Assembly (NCBI RefSeq): GCF_011250635.1
Contig: NZ_JAANNP010000002.1
Coordinates: forward strand, 380,478 to 444,477
Source: Motilibacter deserti
GTDB taxonomy: Bacteria > Actinomycetota > Actinomycetes > Motilibacterales > Motilibacteraceae
DNA: 64,000 bases
Reading direction: 5' to 3'
Both the position numbers and the translations under genes were made by a program. Of this stretch, positions 1 through 7,548 are shown piece after piece. Below the pieces are notes generated by a model. That model saw only the letters and a list, made by a program, of their open reading frames with translations. It had not been told where the DNA came from and made no database searches. Positions within the stretch are counted from its first letter, which is position 1; each line of letters begins with the position of its first letter.

Positions 1-123
1 CGCGGCGGCAAGCACCAGGCGGCCGGCGCCCTCGTCGGCGCGGTCATGAAGGCGACGAAGGGCCAGGCCGACGCGGCCCGCGTGCGCGAGCTGCTGCTCG
101 AGCGCATCGGGGTCGACCACTAG
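1..123 (+). CDS. gatB: Aspartyl/glutamyl-tRNA amidotransferase subunit B, C-terminal end (partial)
   Basis: The window opens inside this gene and shows only its last 40 codons, ending at TAG 121-123. The visible part ([20 protein letters not shown], then [11 protein letters not shown]) matches the C-terminal YqeY-like helical tail of GatB, which helps recognise tRNA in the GatCAB amidotransferase. GatCAB converts mischarged Glu-tRNA(Gln) to Gln-tRNA(Gln). That fits a genome whose gltX and tRNA-Gln genes also lie in this window. The catalytic part is outside the window. The next gene starts 3 bp later, so the two may be co-transcribed. The identification rests on this short tail only. Confidence 0.9.
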   Translation, partial: RGGKHQAAGALVGAVMKATKGQADAARVRELLLERIGVDH

Positions 124-126
124 CCG

Positions 127-897
127 TTGGGGGCGGTCTCCGGGGTCGAGGCGCTCTGGCTGGCCGGCGCCGGGTTCGGCGCCGGCTTGACGGGCAGCAT
201 CGCCGGGCTCGCGTCACTGGTGTCCTACCCGGCGCTGCTGGCCGCGGGGCTGACTCCGATCGCCGCCAACGTCACCAACACCGTCGCGGTCGTCGCGACG
301 GGCGCCGGGGCGGCGGCCGGCTCACGTCCGGAGCTGCGCGGCCAGGCCGGCCGGGTGCGGCGCTACGGGGCCGTGATGGTCGTCGGCGGCGCGGGCGGCG
401 CGGCGCTCCTGATGTCGACGCCCACGGAGAGCTTCGAGTACGTCGTCCCGTTCCTCGTCGCCGCCGCGTCCGTCCTGCTGCTCGTCCAGCCCCGGCTGCA
501 GCTCGCGCTCGCGACCCGGCGCAAGGGGGAGGCCCATCCGCACGGCTGGAGTGTGCCCGCCCTCTTCGGTGTGGCGGTCTACGGCGGCTACTTCGGCGCT
601 GGCGCCGGCGTCATGACATTGGCCGTCCTGGCTGCGCTGCTGCAGGACACGCTCGTGCGGCTGAACGCCCTGCGCAACATCCTGCTCTGGATGGCGAACG
701 GGGTGGCAGCGGTCGGCTTCGCCGTCTTCGGCCCGGTGGACTGGGCGGCCGCTGCCCCGATGGCCGCCGGCCTGCTCGCCGGCGGCTGGACCGGGCCGGC
801 GATCGCGCGCCGGCTGCCCACAGGGGTGCTGCGCCTCGTCGTCGCTCTCGGCGGGCTCGTGCTCGCCGCGCGGCTCTGGATGCTCGCCGGGACCTGA
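127..897 (+). CDS. TSUP (TauE/SafE) family membrane transporter
   Basis: A 256-residue integral membrane protein with about seven to eight hydrophobic segments and two related halves. The N-terminal half has a glycine-rich segment (GFGAGLTGSIAGLASLVSYP, residues about 17-36). The second half has YGGYFGAGAGVMTLAVLAAL (about 152-171), the typical TSUP repeat signature. TSUP proteins export or import small organic or sulfur anions such as sulfite or sulfoacetate; the substrate here cannot be read from sequence. The length is normal for the family. The start is TTG at 127, 3 bp after the gatB stop; no better start is visible upstream. No sulfur genes adjoin it, so a sulfite role is not supported. 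Confidence 0.85.
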   Translation: MGAVSGVEALWLAGAGFGAGLTGSIAGLASLVSYPALLAAGLTPIAANVTNTVAVVATGAGAAAGSRPELRGQAGRVRRYGAVMVVGGAGGAALLMSTPTESFEYVVPFLVAAASVLLLVQPRLQLALATRRKGEAHPHGWSVPALFGVAVYGGYFGAGAGVMTLAVLAALLQDTLVRLNALRNILLWMANGVAAVGFAVFGPVDWAAAAPMAAGLLAGGWTGPAIARRLPTGVLRLVVALGGLVLAARLWMLAGT

Positions 898-1198
898 GCC
901 GAGCTCGCGCGTCCGCCGGTCGGCGTCCCACCCTGCGTCGTTCCCATCCGGCGCTGGACGTCGTGCCGGCGTCTGCCGCCGCTTTAGGCTCACAGAGGCA
1001 GCCCGGACGGTGGACACGGCAACGGGCGCCAGGCACGTGCTCCGGGCGGGCGCGGAGCAGGCTGTACGCCCGGGCCGCGGCAGCACGTCCCCCAGCTGGG
1101 CACGGGGGCACGTCCCCCAGGCGGCCGTCATCGGCCGGCTCCGGCGGACGCCTGTCCGCCGGCCGATTGGGTCCCTTGGCTGCGGGTACCCGGGCCGC
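898..1198. other. Gene-free stretch with a promoter-like hexamer and a short direct repeat
   Basis: No convincing gene lies here. A -10-like TAGGCT is present at 985-990. A 13-base sequence (gcacgtcccccag) occurs twice, at 1083-1095 and 1108-1120, a 25-base period, with complementary g-runs between that could fold. Possible readings in this stretch have arginine-rich, low-quality composition and were not annotated. Confidence 0.5.
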
Positions 1199-1555
1199 AT
1201 GACCGAGAACGAGGGCTCCGGCCCGCCTCCTGGAAGCGCCGGCAGCGACCGGGCCAGCGACGGGCAGCTCACCGCGTCCGCCGACCCGTCCGCGCCCGAC
1301 ATCGACGCCCAGGGCGACGACCTGGCGTCGGCGAACACCCATGGCGTGCCGCCGGGCGGCACGGAGAAGCAGGGCATGGCGCCGGGGGAGCGCCCCGGCC
1401 AGGGCGCGCCCTCGGTCGGCATCGGCGGCGCCACGTCCGGCGACCCGATCAAGCACCCGCACGACCCGGTGCTCCCGCCGACGGGCTCGGGCGCCGCGTC
1501 CGAGGCCGGCCCCGGGCGTACGGGCCGGCTCGACGAGAACGCCGTGGACAGCTAG
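1199..1555 (+). CDS. Small acidic, probably disordered protein of unknown function
   Basis: A 118-residue reading frame from ATG 1199 to TAG 1553-1555. It is rich in Gly, Pro, Ser, Asp and Glu and lacks Cys, Trp, Tyr and Phe. No signal peptide, membrane segment or known domain is visible. Motifs such as GGTEKQGMAPGERPGQG resemble short stress- or spore-associated unstructured proteins of actinobacteria, but this is only a composition match. A good ribosome-binding site is not obvious. Codon use follows the genome (GC-rich third positions), which supports real coding. A 32-base tandem repeat begins directly after its stop codon. Confidence 0.55.
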   Translation: MTENEGSGPPPGSAGSDRASDGQLTASADPSAPDIDAQGDDLASANTHGVPPGGTEKQGMAPGERPGQGAPSVGIGGATSGDPIKHPHDPVLPPTGSGAASEAGPGRTGRLDENAVDS

Positions 1556-1556
1556 C

Positions 1557-1647
1557 CGAGCCTGCACCGACCCGGCGTGGAGAGTGGACGAGCCTGCACC
1601 GACCCGGCGTGGAGAGTGGCCGAGCCTTCACCACGTCGGCGTCGACA
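1557..1647. repeat. 32-base tandem repeat directly after a stop codon
   Basis: Two copies of a 32-base unit lie at 1557-1588 and 1589-1620, differing only in the last base. A third, diverged partial copy starts at 1621. The array begins 2 bases after the TAG of the upstream small gene. Confidence 0.9.
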
Positions 1648-1695
1648 GCCACCCGCGCCGGCACGGCCTTGCGCAGAGATGGCGGCCCCAGCCGA

Positions 1696-1754
1696 GTGAT
1701 CACGGGGCTTGGCTGAGCGACACCGGAGTGTCGCGCGCCAAGTCCCGTGATCAC
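1696..1754. repeat. Long interrupted palindrome, REP-like or bidirectional terminator
   Basis: The outer arms are 1696-1712 and 1738-1754 (17 bases, 16 complementary). A second hairpin sits inside: gcgacac 1717-1723 pairs with gtgtcgc 1728-1734 around the loop cgga. No T-run follows on either side. It lies between the plus-strand small gene and the minus-strand ferritin gene, where a bidirectional terminator or repeated extragenic palindrome would be expected. Confidence 0.8.
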
Positions 1755-1871
1755 CGCCGGAGTGGCCCGTGATTAACGACGGAGCGGGGCGGGGCGGGCC
1801 CTCGGGCGGCCTTCAGTTGCGTGGAGGCGAGTGTCGGGTCGCCGCGCGGTGGCGAGCGTCGGGGCCGGGGA

Positions 1872-1958
1872 GCGACCGTCAGGCGCCGGCGGCCGCCCCC
1901 GCGACCGTCAGGCGCCGGTGGCCGCCCCTGCGACCGTCAGGCGCCGGCGGCCGCCCCC
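1872..1958. repeat. 29-base tandem repeat (three copies) spanning the ferritin stop codon
   Basis: Copies lie at 1872-1900, 1901-1929 and 1930-1958, with one or two differences. The third copy contains the last codons and stop (1937-1939, minus strand) of the ferritin gene. The array therefore looks like duplication of the 3' end of the gene. The period is not a multiple of three. Confidence 0.92.
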
Positions 1959-2500
1959 GCGACCGGCGGCGCGTCCGCGTCCACACCTCCGTCGCCCACG
2001 GCCTCGCGGGCGAGGAAGTCCTCGATCTTGAACCAGTCGTCGCCGGCCCGGTCCGCGATCGTGAGTAGCGTCGACATGGAGGCGACCTCCTCGACCTGTT
2101 CCTTGAGGAACCACTGCATGAACTGCTCGCCGATGACGTCGCCCTCGGCGCGCGCGGCCTTGAACAGCGTCTCGATCTGCCCCGTCACGGCCTTCTCCTG
2201 CTCGAGCGCGAGCGAGACGGGCTCGCGCGGCTCGGAGAACGAGTTCACGACCGGGTCGACGCCGGGGATCGCGACGGGGATGTCGCGGTCGAGCATGTAG
2301 CGGACCATCATCATCGCGTGGTTCCGCTCCTCGCCGGCCTGCCGGTAGAAGTGGGCAGCGAGCCGCGGCAGGTCGTGCGCGTCGAACCACACGGCGATCG
2401 CGACGTACTGCTGGCTGGCGGTGAACTCGTTGCGCACCTGCTCTCCGAGCAGGGCGACGAAGTGCGAGGCGGGGGCGGCGGTCTCGGTCACCCGGCCCAT
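1937..2500 (-). CDS. Ferritin (non-haem, BfrB-like)
   Basis: A 187-residue ferritin, the cytosolic cage that oxidises Fe(II) and stores it as mineral. Helix A carries the ferroxidase residues in NEFTASQQYVA (about 24-34). Helix B has EERNH (about 57-61) and helix C LEQEK (about 102-106). These match the actinobacterial BfrB type rather than haem bacterioferritin. The C-terminal tail after about residue 165 is Ala/Gly/Asp-rich and ends inside a 29-base repeat, so the tail is probably variable. ATG 2500 is chosen; GTG 2491 (VTET) is an alternative with better Shine-Dalgarno spacing. The gene starts 7 bp after the dehydrogenase at 2508-3686, so they are probably one transcript. Confidence 0.92.
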   Translation of the reverse strand: MGRVTETAAPASHFVALLGEQVRNEFTASQQYVAIAVWFDAHDLPRLAAHFYRQAGEERNHAMMMVRYMLDRDIPVAIPGVDPVVNSFSEPREPVSLALEQEKAVTGQIETLFKAARAEGDVIGEQFMQWFLKEQVEEVASMSTLLTIADRAGDDWFKIEDFLAREAVGDGGVDADAPPVAGAAAGA

Positions 2501-2507
2501 CCTGCCG

Positions 2508-3686
2508 TCAGGACAGCGTGACGCGCAGGACCCGGTCGTCGTTGCCCGCCGGGTCGCCCCGGCCGTCCTTGTTGCTCGTCGTGAGCCAGAGGCTGCCGTC
2601 GGGCGCGAGCGCGACCGTGCGCAGCCGGCCGTAGTCGCCGGTGAAGAGGGCCCTGGGCTCCCCGCCGTCCAGCGGCACCTGCCAGAGCCGCTCCCCGCGC
2701 AGAGCGGCGACGTACGCCGCCCCGCCCACGATCGCCACGCCAGCGGGGGAGGCCTCGTCGGTCGACCACTGGACGACCGGGTCGACCAGCCCGCTGCCGC
2801 CGCCCTCGCCCTCCTGCTGCGGCCAGCCGTAGTTCGCCCCCGGCTCGATCCGGTTGAGCTCGTCCCACTGCTGGTCGCCGAACTCGCTGGCCCAGAGCTG
2901 GCCGGACTCGTCCCAGGCGATGCCCTCGATGTTGCGGTGGCCGGTGCTGTAGACCGGCGATCCGCTCGTCGGGTTGTCGGGGGCCGCCTCGCCCTCCGGG
3001 GTCAGGCGCAGGATCTTGCCGTTGAGGTCGTTGTCGTCCTGGGCGCTCTCGCGGTCGGTGCCGTCGCCCGTGGCGACGTAGAGCATGCCGTCCGGGCCGA
3101 ACCCGATGCGGCCGCCGTTGTGGAAGGCCGCCGCGTCCACGTCGTCGAGCAGCACCTGCGGACGGCCGAGCGCGCCGCCGTCGTAGCGCATGCGGGCCAG
3201 CTGGTTCTCGCTGCCGGCGGTGTAGTAGGCGTAGAGCCACGGCTCGCTCGGATAGTCAGGGTGCAGGGCGATGCCGAGCAGCCCGCCCTCCTGCGTCCCC
3301 TCCGCGCTCGCGGCCGCGACCTCGCCCACCGGCTCCGCGCCCCCGCCCTCGGCCGGCACGCGCACGATGCGCCCGCTGTCGCGCAGCGATACCAGCGCCG
3401 AGCCGTCCGGGAGGAACGCGATGCCCCACGGGGTGTCCAGCCCGGTCGCCAGCGTCTCGGTTACGCGTGCCCGCGCGTCCGGCCCGACGGCCGGTGTCGT
3501 CGGCGTCGCCGGTGTGTCGGAGGGCTCGCTCTCGGCCGGCGTCGACGGGGCGACGGGGGCAGTCGACTCCGCCGGTGGCGGCGGCGCGGCCGTCTCGTCG
3601 TCGTCGGAGCCGCTGCACGCGGACAGCACGAGGGCGAGGGCGGCGAGGGCGGTCGATGCACGTACGTCGTGGCGGCGTCGGCTCAT
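2508..3686 (-). CDS. PQQ-dependent sugar dehydrogenase, lipoprotein (GSDH family)
   Basis: A 392-residue secreted lipoprotein. The signal peptide ends in a lipobox (LVLSAC, Cys about 24), followed by a Pro/Thr/Ala/Glu-rich linker to about residue 65. The rest is a six-bladed GSDH propeller, seen in GLDTPWGIAFLPDGS, the HNGGRIGFGPDGMLYVATGD block, and GHRNIEG followed by LWASEFG. Family members oxidise sugars with PQQ at the cell surface; the substrate is unknown. ATG 3686 is chosen because the Arg-rich n-region and lipobox follow at once. It is a paralogue of the gene at 3734-4816 and lies just downstream of it in the same orientation. No PQQ biosynthesis gene is visible in the window. Confidence 0.9.
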   Translation of the reverse strand: MSRRRHDVRASTALAALALVLSACSGSDDDETAAPPPPAESTAPVAPSTPAESEPSDTPATPTTPAVGPDARARVTETLATGLDTPWGIAFLPDGSALVSLRDSGRIVRVPAEGGGAEPVGEVAAASAEGTQEGGLLGIALHPDYPSEPWLYAYYTAGSENQLARMRYDGGALGRPQVLLDDVDAAAFHNGGRIGFGPDGMLYVATGDGTDRESAQDDNDLNGKILRLTPEGEAAPDNPTSGSPVYSTGHRNIEGIAWDESGQLWASEFGDQQWDELNRIEPGANYGWPQQEGEGGGSGLVDPVVQWSTDEASPAGVAIVGGAAYVAALRGERLWQVPLDGGEPRALFTGDYGRLRTVALAPDGSLWLTTSNKDGRGDPAGNDDRVLRVTLS

Positions 3687-3733
3687 GGAGCGCGCGTACC
3701 CGCCCCGCCCCGCCCCCCACACTGCGAGAAAGG

Positions 3734-4816
3734 TCACGAAACCTTCACGCGCAGCAGCCGGTCGTCCCCGGACTGGGGCTCCACGCGCCCGTCGGTGTTG
3801 TTGGTCATCAGCCACAGCCTGCCGTCGGCGGCGACCGCGACGGCGCGCAGGCGCCCGTACCGGTTCGAAAAGTAGGCCTGTGCCCTGCCGCCGCCCACGG
3901 GGACCCGCCAGAGGCGCTGGCCGCGCAACGAGGCGACCCACACCGCGCCGCCGGCCACGGCGATCCCCGAGGGCGAGGCGACGGCGGGGCTCCACTGGAC
4001 CACGGGGTCCGTGAACCCGCCGCGACCGGCCTTCCCCTCCACGGTCGGCCACCCGTAGTTGCGGCCCTTGACGATCCGATTGAGCTCGTCCCAGGTGTTC
4101 TGCCCGAACTCCGATGCCCACATCCGGCCTCCGGAGTCCCAGGCCAGGCCCTGCACGTTGCGGTGCCCGAGGCTCCAGACCAGGGAACCGCGGAAAGGGT
4201 TGCCGGCAGGCACCTTCCCCGTCGGCGTTATCCGCAGGATCTTGCCGTTCAGTGAACTGCGGTTCTGCGATCTCGACGGCACCCCTGCGTCACCGGTGCC
4301 CGCGTAGAGCATCCCGTCGGGGCCGAAGGCGATCCGTCCGCCGTTGTGGCTGCCCGCCTTGGCGATGCCTCTGAGCACCACCTGCGTGGTGCCGAGGCTG
4401 CTGCCGTCGAAGCGCATCCGCACGATGCGGTTGTCCGACGCGGTGGTCGTGTAGGCGTACAGCCAGGGCTGGGCGGGGTATCGCGGGTGCAGCGCGAGCC
4501 CGAGCAGCCCGCCCTCGCCGTCATGGACCGAGCCGGGCACCGACCCGATCCGGCGAGGCGTACCGCCGCCGCGCGGGACCCGCCAGATGGTGCCGTCGTC
4601 GCGCGAGGAGACGACGGCCGACCGGTCCGGCAGGAAGGCCAGCCCCCAGGGGCTGTCGAGCCCGGTCGCAAGGGTGCCGGTCACCGTGGCGGACGCGGCC
4701 ACCGCCGCCGGGCGCGCCGGGGACGCCGCCGCCGGACCGGCCGCGGTGAGCGGCGTGGCGAGCCCGACCGCGAGGGTCAGCGCGAGCGGCGTGCGCCCGG
4801 AGTGCGAGAAGCCCAT
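3734..4816 (-). CDS. PQQ-dependent sugar dehydrogenase, secreted (GSDH family)
   Basis: A 360-residue propeller enzyme with a cleavable Sec signal (hydrophobic core about 12-25, probable cleavage near AAAS, about 32) and no lipobox. It shows the same family blocks as its neighbour: GLDSPWGLAFLPDRS, HNGGRIAFGPDGMLYAGTGD, and GHRNVQG followed by MWASEFGQNTWDEL. It should oxidise a sugar or aldose outside the cell with PQQ and pass electrons to an unknown acceptor. The two genes are clearly duplicates: one product is released and the other is lipid-anchored. It is the first gene of the probable minus-strand unit dehydrogenase - dehydrogenase - ferritin, with a 47-bp gap to the next gene. Confidence 0.9.
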   Translation of the reverse strand: MGFSHSGRTPLALTLAVGLATPLTAAGPAAASPARPAAVAASATVTGTLATGLDSPWGLAFLPDRSAVVSSRDDGTIWRVPRGGGTPRRIGSVPGSVHDGEGGLLGLALHPRYPAQPWLYAYTTTASDNRIVRMRFDGSSLGTTQVVLRGIAKAGSHNGGRIAFGPDGMLYAGTGDAGVPSRSQNRSSLNGKILRITPTGKVPAGNPFRGSLVWSLGHRNVQGLAWDSGGRMWASEFGQNTWDELNRIVKGRNYGWPTVEGKAGRGGFTDPVVQWSPAVASPSGIAVAGGAVWVASLRGQRLWRVPVGGGRAQAYFSNRYGRLRAVAVAADGRLWLMTNNTDGRVEPQSGDDRLLRVKVS

Positions 4817-4902
4817 GCCCGAGCGTGTACCCGGCGCTTCCGGTGCCGCAACCGAGCGGCGGCGCGTACCGCCCGCACGCCCGCTGGGTAGCGTCGCCCT
4901 CC

Positions 4903-5799
4903 ATGCGCGCGCTGCTGAGCCTGGCCGGCGTGGACGTCCCCGCAGGGGTCGACGCCGCGGTGTGGGACGCCGACGGCCCGCCCCCGCCGGGCGTGGAGGA
5001 CGTCGAGTTCTACGTCCCGCCGTACGGCCGCGGCCCCGAAGGGATGTCGCTGCTGGAGCGCATGCCGCGGCTGCGCGTGCTGCAGACGCTCAGCGCCGGC
5101 GTCGAAGGCGTTCTCGGCCTGGTGCCCGACGGCGTGACCCTCTGCAACGCCAAGGGCGTCCACGACGCGTCCACGGCTGAGCTCGCGGTCGCGCTGATGC
5201 TCGCGGCGCAGCGCGACCTGCCCGCCTACGTGCAGGCCCAGCAGGCCGGGCGGTGGACGCCGACGTCGACCGTGGGCCTCGCCGACAGCACAGTCCTCAT
5301 CCTCGGGTACGGCGCGATCGGCGAGGCGGTCGAGCGCCGGCTGGCGGGGTTCGAGGTCGAGGTGCTGCGCGTCGCCCGACGGGCCCGGCCCGGCGTCGCC
5401 GCGCTGGAGCAGCTGCCGGAGCTGCTCCCGCGCGCCGACGTCGTCCTCGTGCTCGTCCCGCTCACCGCGGCCACCCGCGGGCTCGTCGACGCGCAGCTGC
5501 TCGCGCGGATGAAGGACGGCGCGCTGCTCGTGAACGTCGCTCGGGGCGCGGTCGTCGACACCGGTGCGCTGCTCAATGAGCTGGCTTCGCGCCGGCTGCG
5601 GGCGGCGCTCGACGTCACCGACCCCGAGCCGCTGCCGGAGGGGCATCCACTGTGGACGGCCCCCGGACTGCTGCTCACGCCGCACGTGGGTGGCGGGACG
5701 GCCGCGATGGGGCCGCGGGCCCGCGCGCTCGTCGCGGACCAGCTCGCGCGCTGGGCGGCCGGCGAGCCGCTGCGCAACGTGATCACCGGGGAGTACTGA
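4903..5799 (+). CDS. D-isomer-specific 2-hydroxyacid dehydrogenase (NAD-binding)
   Basis: A 298-residue cytosolic dehydrogenase. The nucleotide-binding fold has LGYGAIGEAVERRL (about 155-168). The catalytic Arg is in VNVARGAVVD (about 216-225), the Glu in DPEPLPEGHPLW and the His in TPHVGG. Substrate is not predictable; phosphoglycerate, glyoxylate or hydroxypyruvate reductase are family options. True serA is elsewhere (20937). ATG 4903 is preferred to the upstream in-frame ATG 4825 because homology begins there. A -10-like TAGCGT at 4888-4893 leaves almost no leader, suggesting leaderless expression. The next gene follows after 6 bp. Confidence 0.88.
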   Translation: MRALLSLAGVDVPAGVDAAVWDADGPPPPGVEDVEFYVPPYGRGPEGMSLLERMPRLRVLQTLSAGVEGVLGLVPDGVTLCNAKGVHDASTAELAVALMLAAQRDLPAYVQAQQAGRWTPTSTVGLADSTVLILGYGAIGEAVERRLAGFEVEVLRVARRARPGVAALEQLPELLPRADVVLVLVPLTAATRGLVDAQLLARMKDGALLVNVARGAVVDTGALLNELASRRLRAALDVTDPEPLPEGHPLWTAPGLLLTPHVGGGTAAMGPRARALVADQLARWAAGEPLRNVITGEY

Positions 5800-5805
5800 G
5801 GCCGC

Positions 5806-6537
5806 GTGGCCCGGCTTCTCGTCGACGCCCCGCTCCGGCTCTTCCTGCCCGCGCGGTCGCGGGCGGGGGCCGTGGACGTCGACGTGCACGCCGACCCCAC
5901 CGCGTCGGTCGGGCACGCGGTGCAGGCCGCGGGCGTGCCGCTGACCGAGGTGGGGGAGCTGCAGGTCGCGGGCGCGCGCGTACCGGCCGGGCGGCGGCTG
6001 GGCCCGGACGACGAGGTGGAGGTCCGCGCCCGGCCCCGGCCGCAACCGCTCGACGGCCCGCCCACGCTGCTCCTCGACGTGCACCTGGGCGCGCTGGCGC
6101 GCCGGCTCCGGCTGCTCGGGGTCGACACCGCGTACGCCAACGACGCGAGCGACCCGCAGCTGGTCGAGCGGGCGGCGGCCGAGGACCGGCTGCTGCTGAC
6201 GCAGGACCGCGGGCTGCTGCGGCGACGGGCGCTGCGGCGGGCGGCGTACGTGCGCGGTGCCCGCCCGGACGACCAGCTCGAGGACGTGCTCGACCGGTTC
6301 GAGCTGCCGGTCGCGCCCTACACCCGCTGCACCGTCTGCAACGGCCGGCTCGAGCCTGTGGCCAAGGCCGACGTGGTCGACCGCCTCGAGCCGGGAACGC
6401 AGCGGACGCAGGAAGTCTTCGTCCGGTGTGTGGAGTGCGCGCGGGTCTATTGGCACGGTGCCCACTCGGCCCGCCTCGACGAGCAGGTGCGCAGGCACGC
6501 GCGCCGTCGCGGCCCTGGCGGCGACGCCTCCGGTTGA
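5806..6537 (+). CDS. Mut7-C RNase with N-terminal ubiquitin-like domain
   Basis: A 243-residue two-domain protein. Residues about 1-82 form a ThiS/ubiquitin-like fold (Mut7-C ubiquitin family). Residues about 85-235 form a Mut7-C domain: a PIN-like nuclease core with acidic residues (LLLDVHLG, LLTQDRGLL), then a zinc ribbon with CTVCNG (about 178-183) and CVEC (about 206-209). The family is predicted to cut RNA; its target in bacteria is unknown. The start is GTG 5806, 6 bp after the dehydrogenase, so the two are probably co-transcribed. The ubiquitin-like part ends without a GG tail, so it is not expected to be conjugated. Confidence 0.85.
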   Translation: MARLLVDAPLRLFLPARSRAGAVDVDVHADPTASVGHAVQAAGVPLTEVGELQVAGARVPAGRRLGPDDEVEVRARPRPQPLDGPPTLLLDVHLGALARRLRLLGVDTAYANDASDPQLVERAAAEDRLLLTQDRGLLRRRALRRAAYVRGARPDDQLEDVLDRFELPVAPYTRCTVCNGRLEPVAKADVVDRLEPGTQRTQEVFVRCVECARVYWHGAHSARLDEQVRRHARRRGPGGDASG

Positions 6538-6722
6538 GCGACGAACGGCGGGGGTTGCGGCGTTCCCGCTTTCTGCCCGCTTTCGACGGTCGCGGCGACT
6601 GTCGAGCACCAGCCGATCGGGGAAAGGGCAGGTGTCGCTCGCGCGACGTAGCCTGGTCAGGGCCTGTGCCCGTCCGACGGCTCCCGAAGAGATCGTTCCG
6701 CGTCGACCTCGGAGGTCCCTGC

Positions 6723-7493
6723 ATGATCCTCAAGCACCGAGGCTTGCCCCTGGTGCTGCTGGCCGGGCTCGCCACCGCCGCGTGCGGGAGCTCGGACGCG
6801 GCCGACGACACGGCCGCGCCCTCTGCGCCTTCCGGGCCCACGGGGGCGTGCCCGGACACGCTGGAGCCGCTGCTCAAGACCGACGAGGCGGCGAAGGGCG
6901 AGATCACCGTCGCCATCGACCAGTCCGGGTCCTACTGGAACTCCGCGTCGGCCGAGGCGCGCATCCGCCCGCAGGTCGAGGCGGTCGTCGCCGACGCGGT
7001 CGAGCAGTCCCGCGCGCTGCGCGTCATCACCTTCACCGGCACCGCGTCCGGGGCGCAGACCGTCTTCGCCTGCGCGAACCTGCTGCCGGCGCACAACAAC
7101 GAGGCCGCGCTGGCGCAGAAGCAGCGCTACGTCACGCAGGAGGCCGCACAGCTCGTGTGGTCCCAGCTGACCGCCGCGCGCGCCCAGCCCGCGCCCTCCG
7201 CGCCCGGCACGAGCATCGTCGGCGGGTGGCTCGCCGTCGCCCAGAGCACGCCGCTGGCCCCCGAGGGGACGCCGCGCGACGTCGTCATGCTGACCGACGG
7301 CGCCGGGCTCCCGGAGCAGTCGGTCGAGGTCGACCTGTCGGCGTTCGCGACCGTGGAGATGCACGGCATCGGTGCGGTGGACGGCGCCCCGTGGACCACC
7401 GAGCGCACTGTGAAGACGATCGACCAGTGGTCGGAGTGGCTGCGCGGCTCCGGTGCCCCGGCCCCCGAGGTCTCGAGCCAGTCCTACGTCTGA
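6723..7493 (+). CDS. Lipoprotein with von Willebrand A-like (MIDAS) domain
   Basis: A 256-residue predicted lipoprotein. The signal peptide ends at TAACGS (Cys about 21); position -3 is Thr, so the lipobox is imperfect. A Ser/Ala/Pro linker follows. From about residue 58 a VWA-type fold is visible with all three metal-site elements: DQSGS (about 65-69, the DxSxS motif), Thr in PGTSIVGG (about 162), and Asp in VMLTDGAG (about 190). Such domains bind a protein partner through a divalent metal. A strong GGAGG (6711-6715) precedes ATG 6723. It is the first gene of a four-gene unit with two membrane proteins and a second VWA protein. The exact partner and function are unknown. Confidence 0.75.
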   Translation: MILKHRGLPLVLLAGLATAACGSSDAADDTAAPSAPSGPTGACPDTLEPLLKTDEAAKGEITVAIDQSGSYWNSASAEARIRPQVEAVVADAVEQSRALRVITFTGTASGAQTVFACANLLPAHNNEAALAQKQRYVTQEAAQLVWSQLTAARAQPAPSAPGTSIVGGWLAVAQSTPLAPEGTPRDVVMLTDGAGLPEQSVEVDLSAFATVEMHGIGAVDGAPWTTERTVKTIDQWSEWLRGSGAPAPEVSSQSYV

Positions 7494-7548
7494 CCCTGCA
7501 CGTCCAGCACCGCCCCTCACCCCAACTCCTACGTCGGAGGACCGCCTC

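Noticed and set aside
4777-6609. 610-codon open frame antisense to the dehydrogenase and RNase genes
   Set aside because: It is a GC-rich shadow frame: it lacks domains and overlaps two clear genes fully. Many similar long antisense frames occur in the window.
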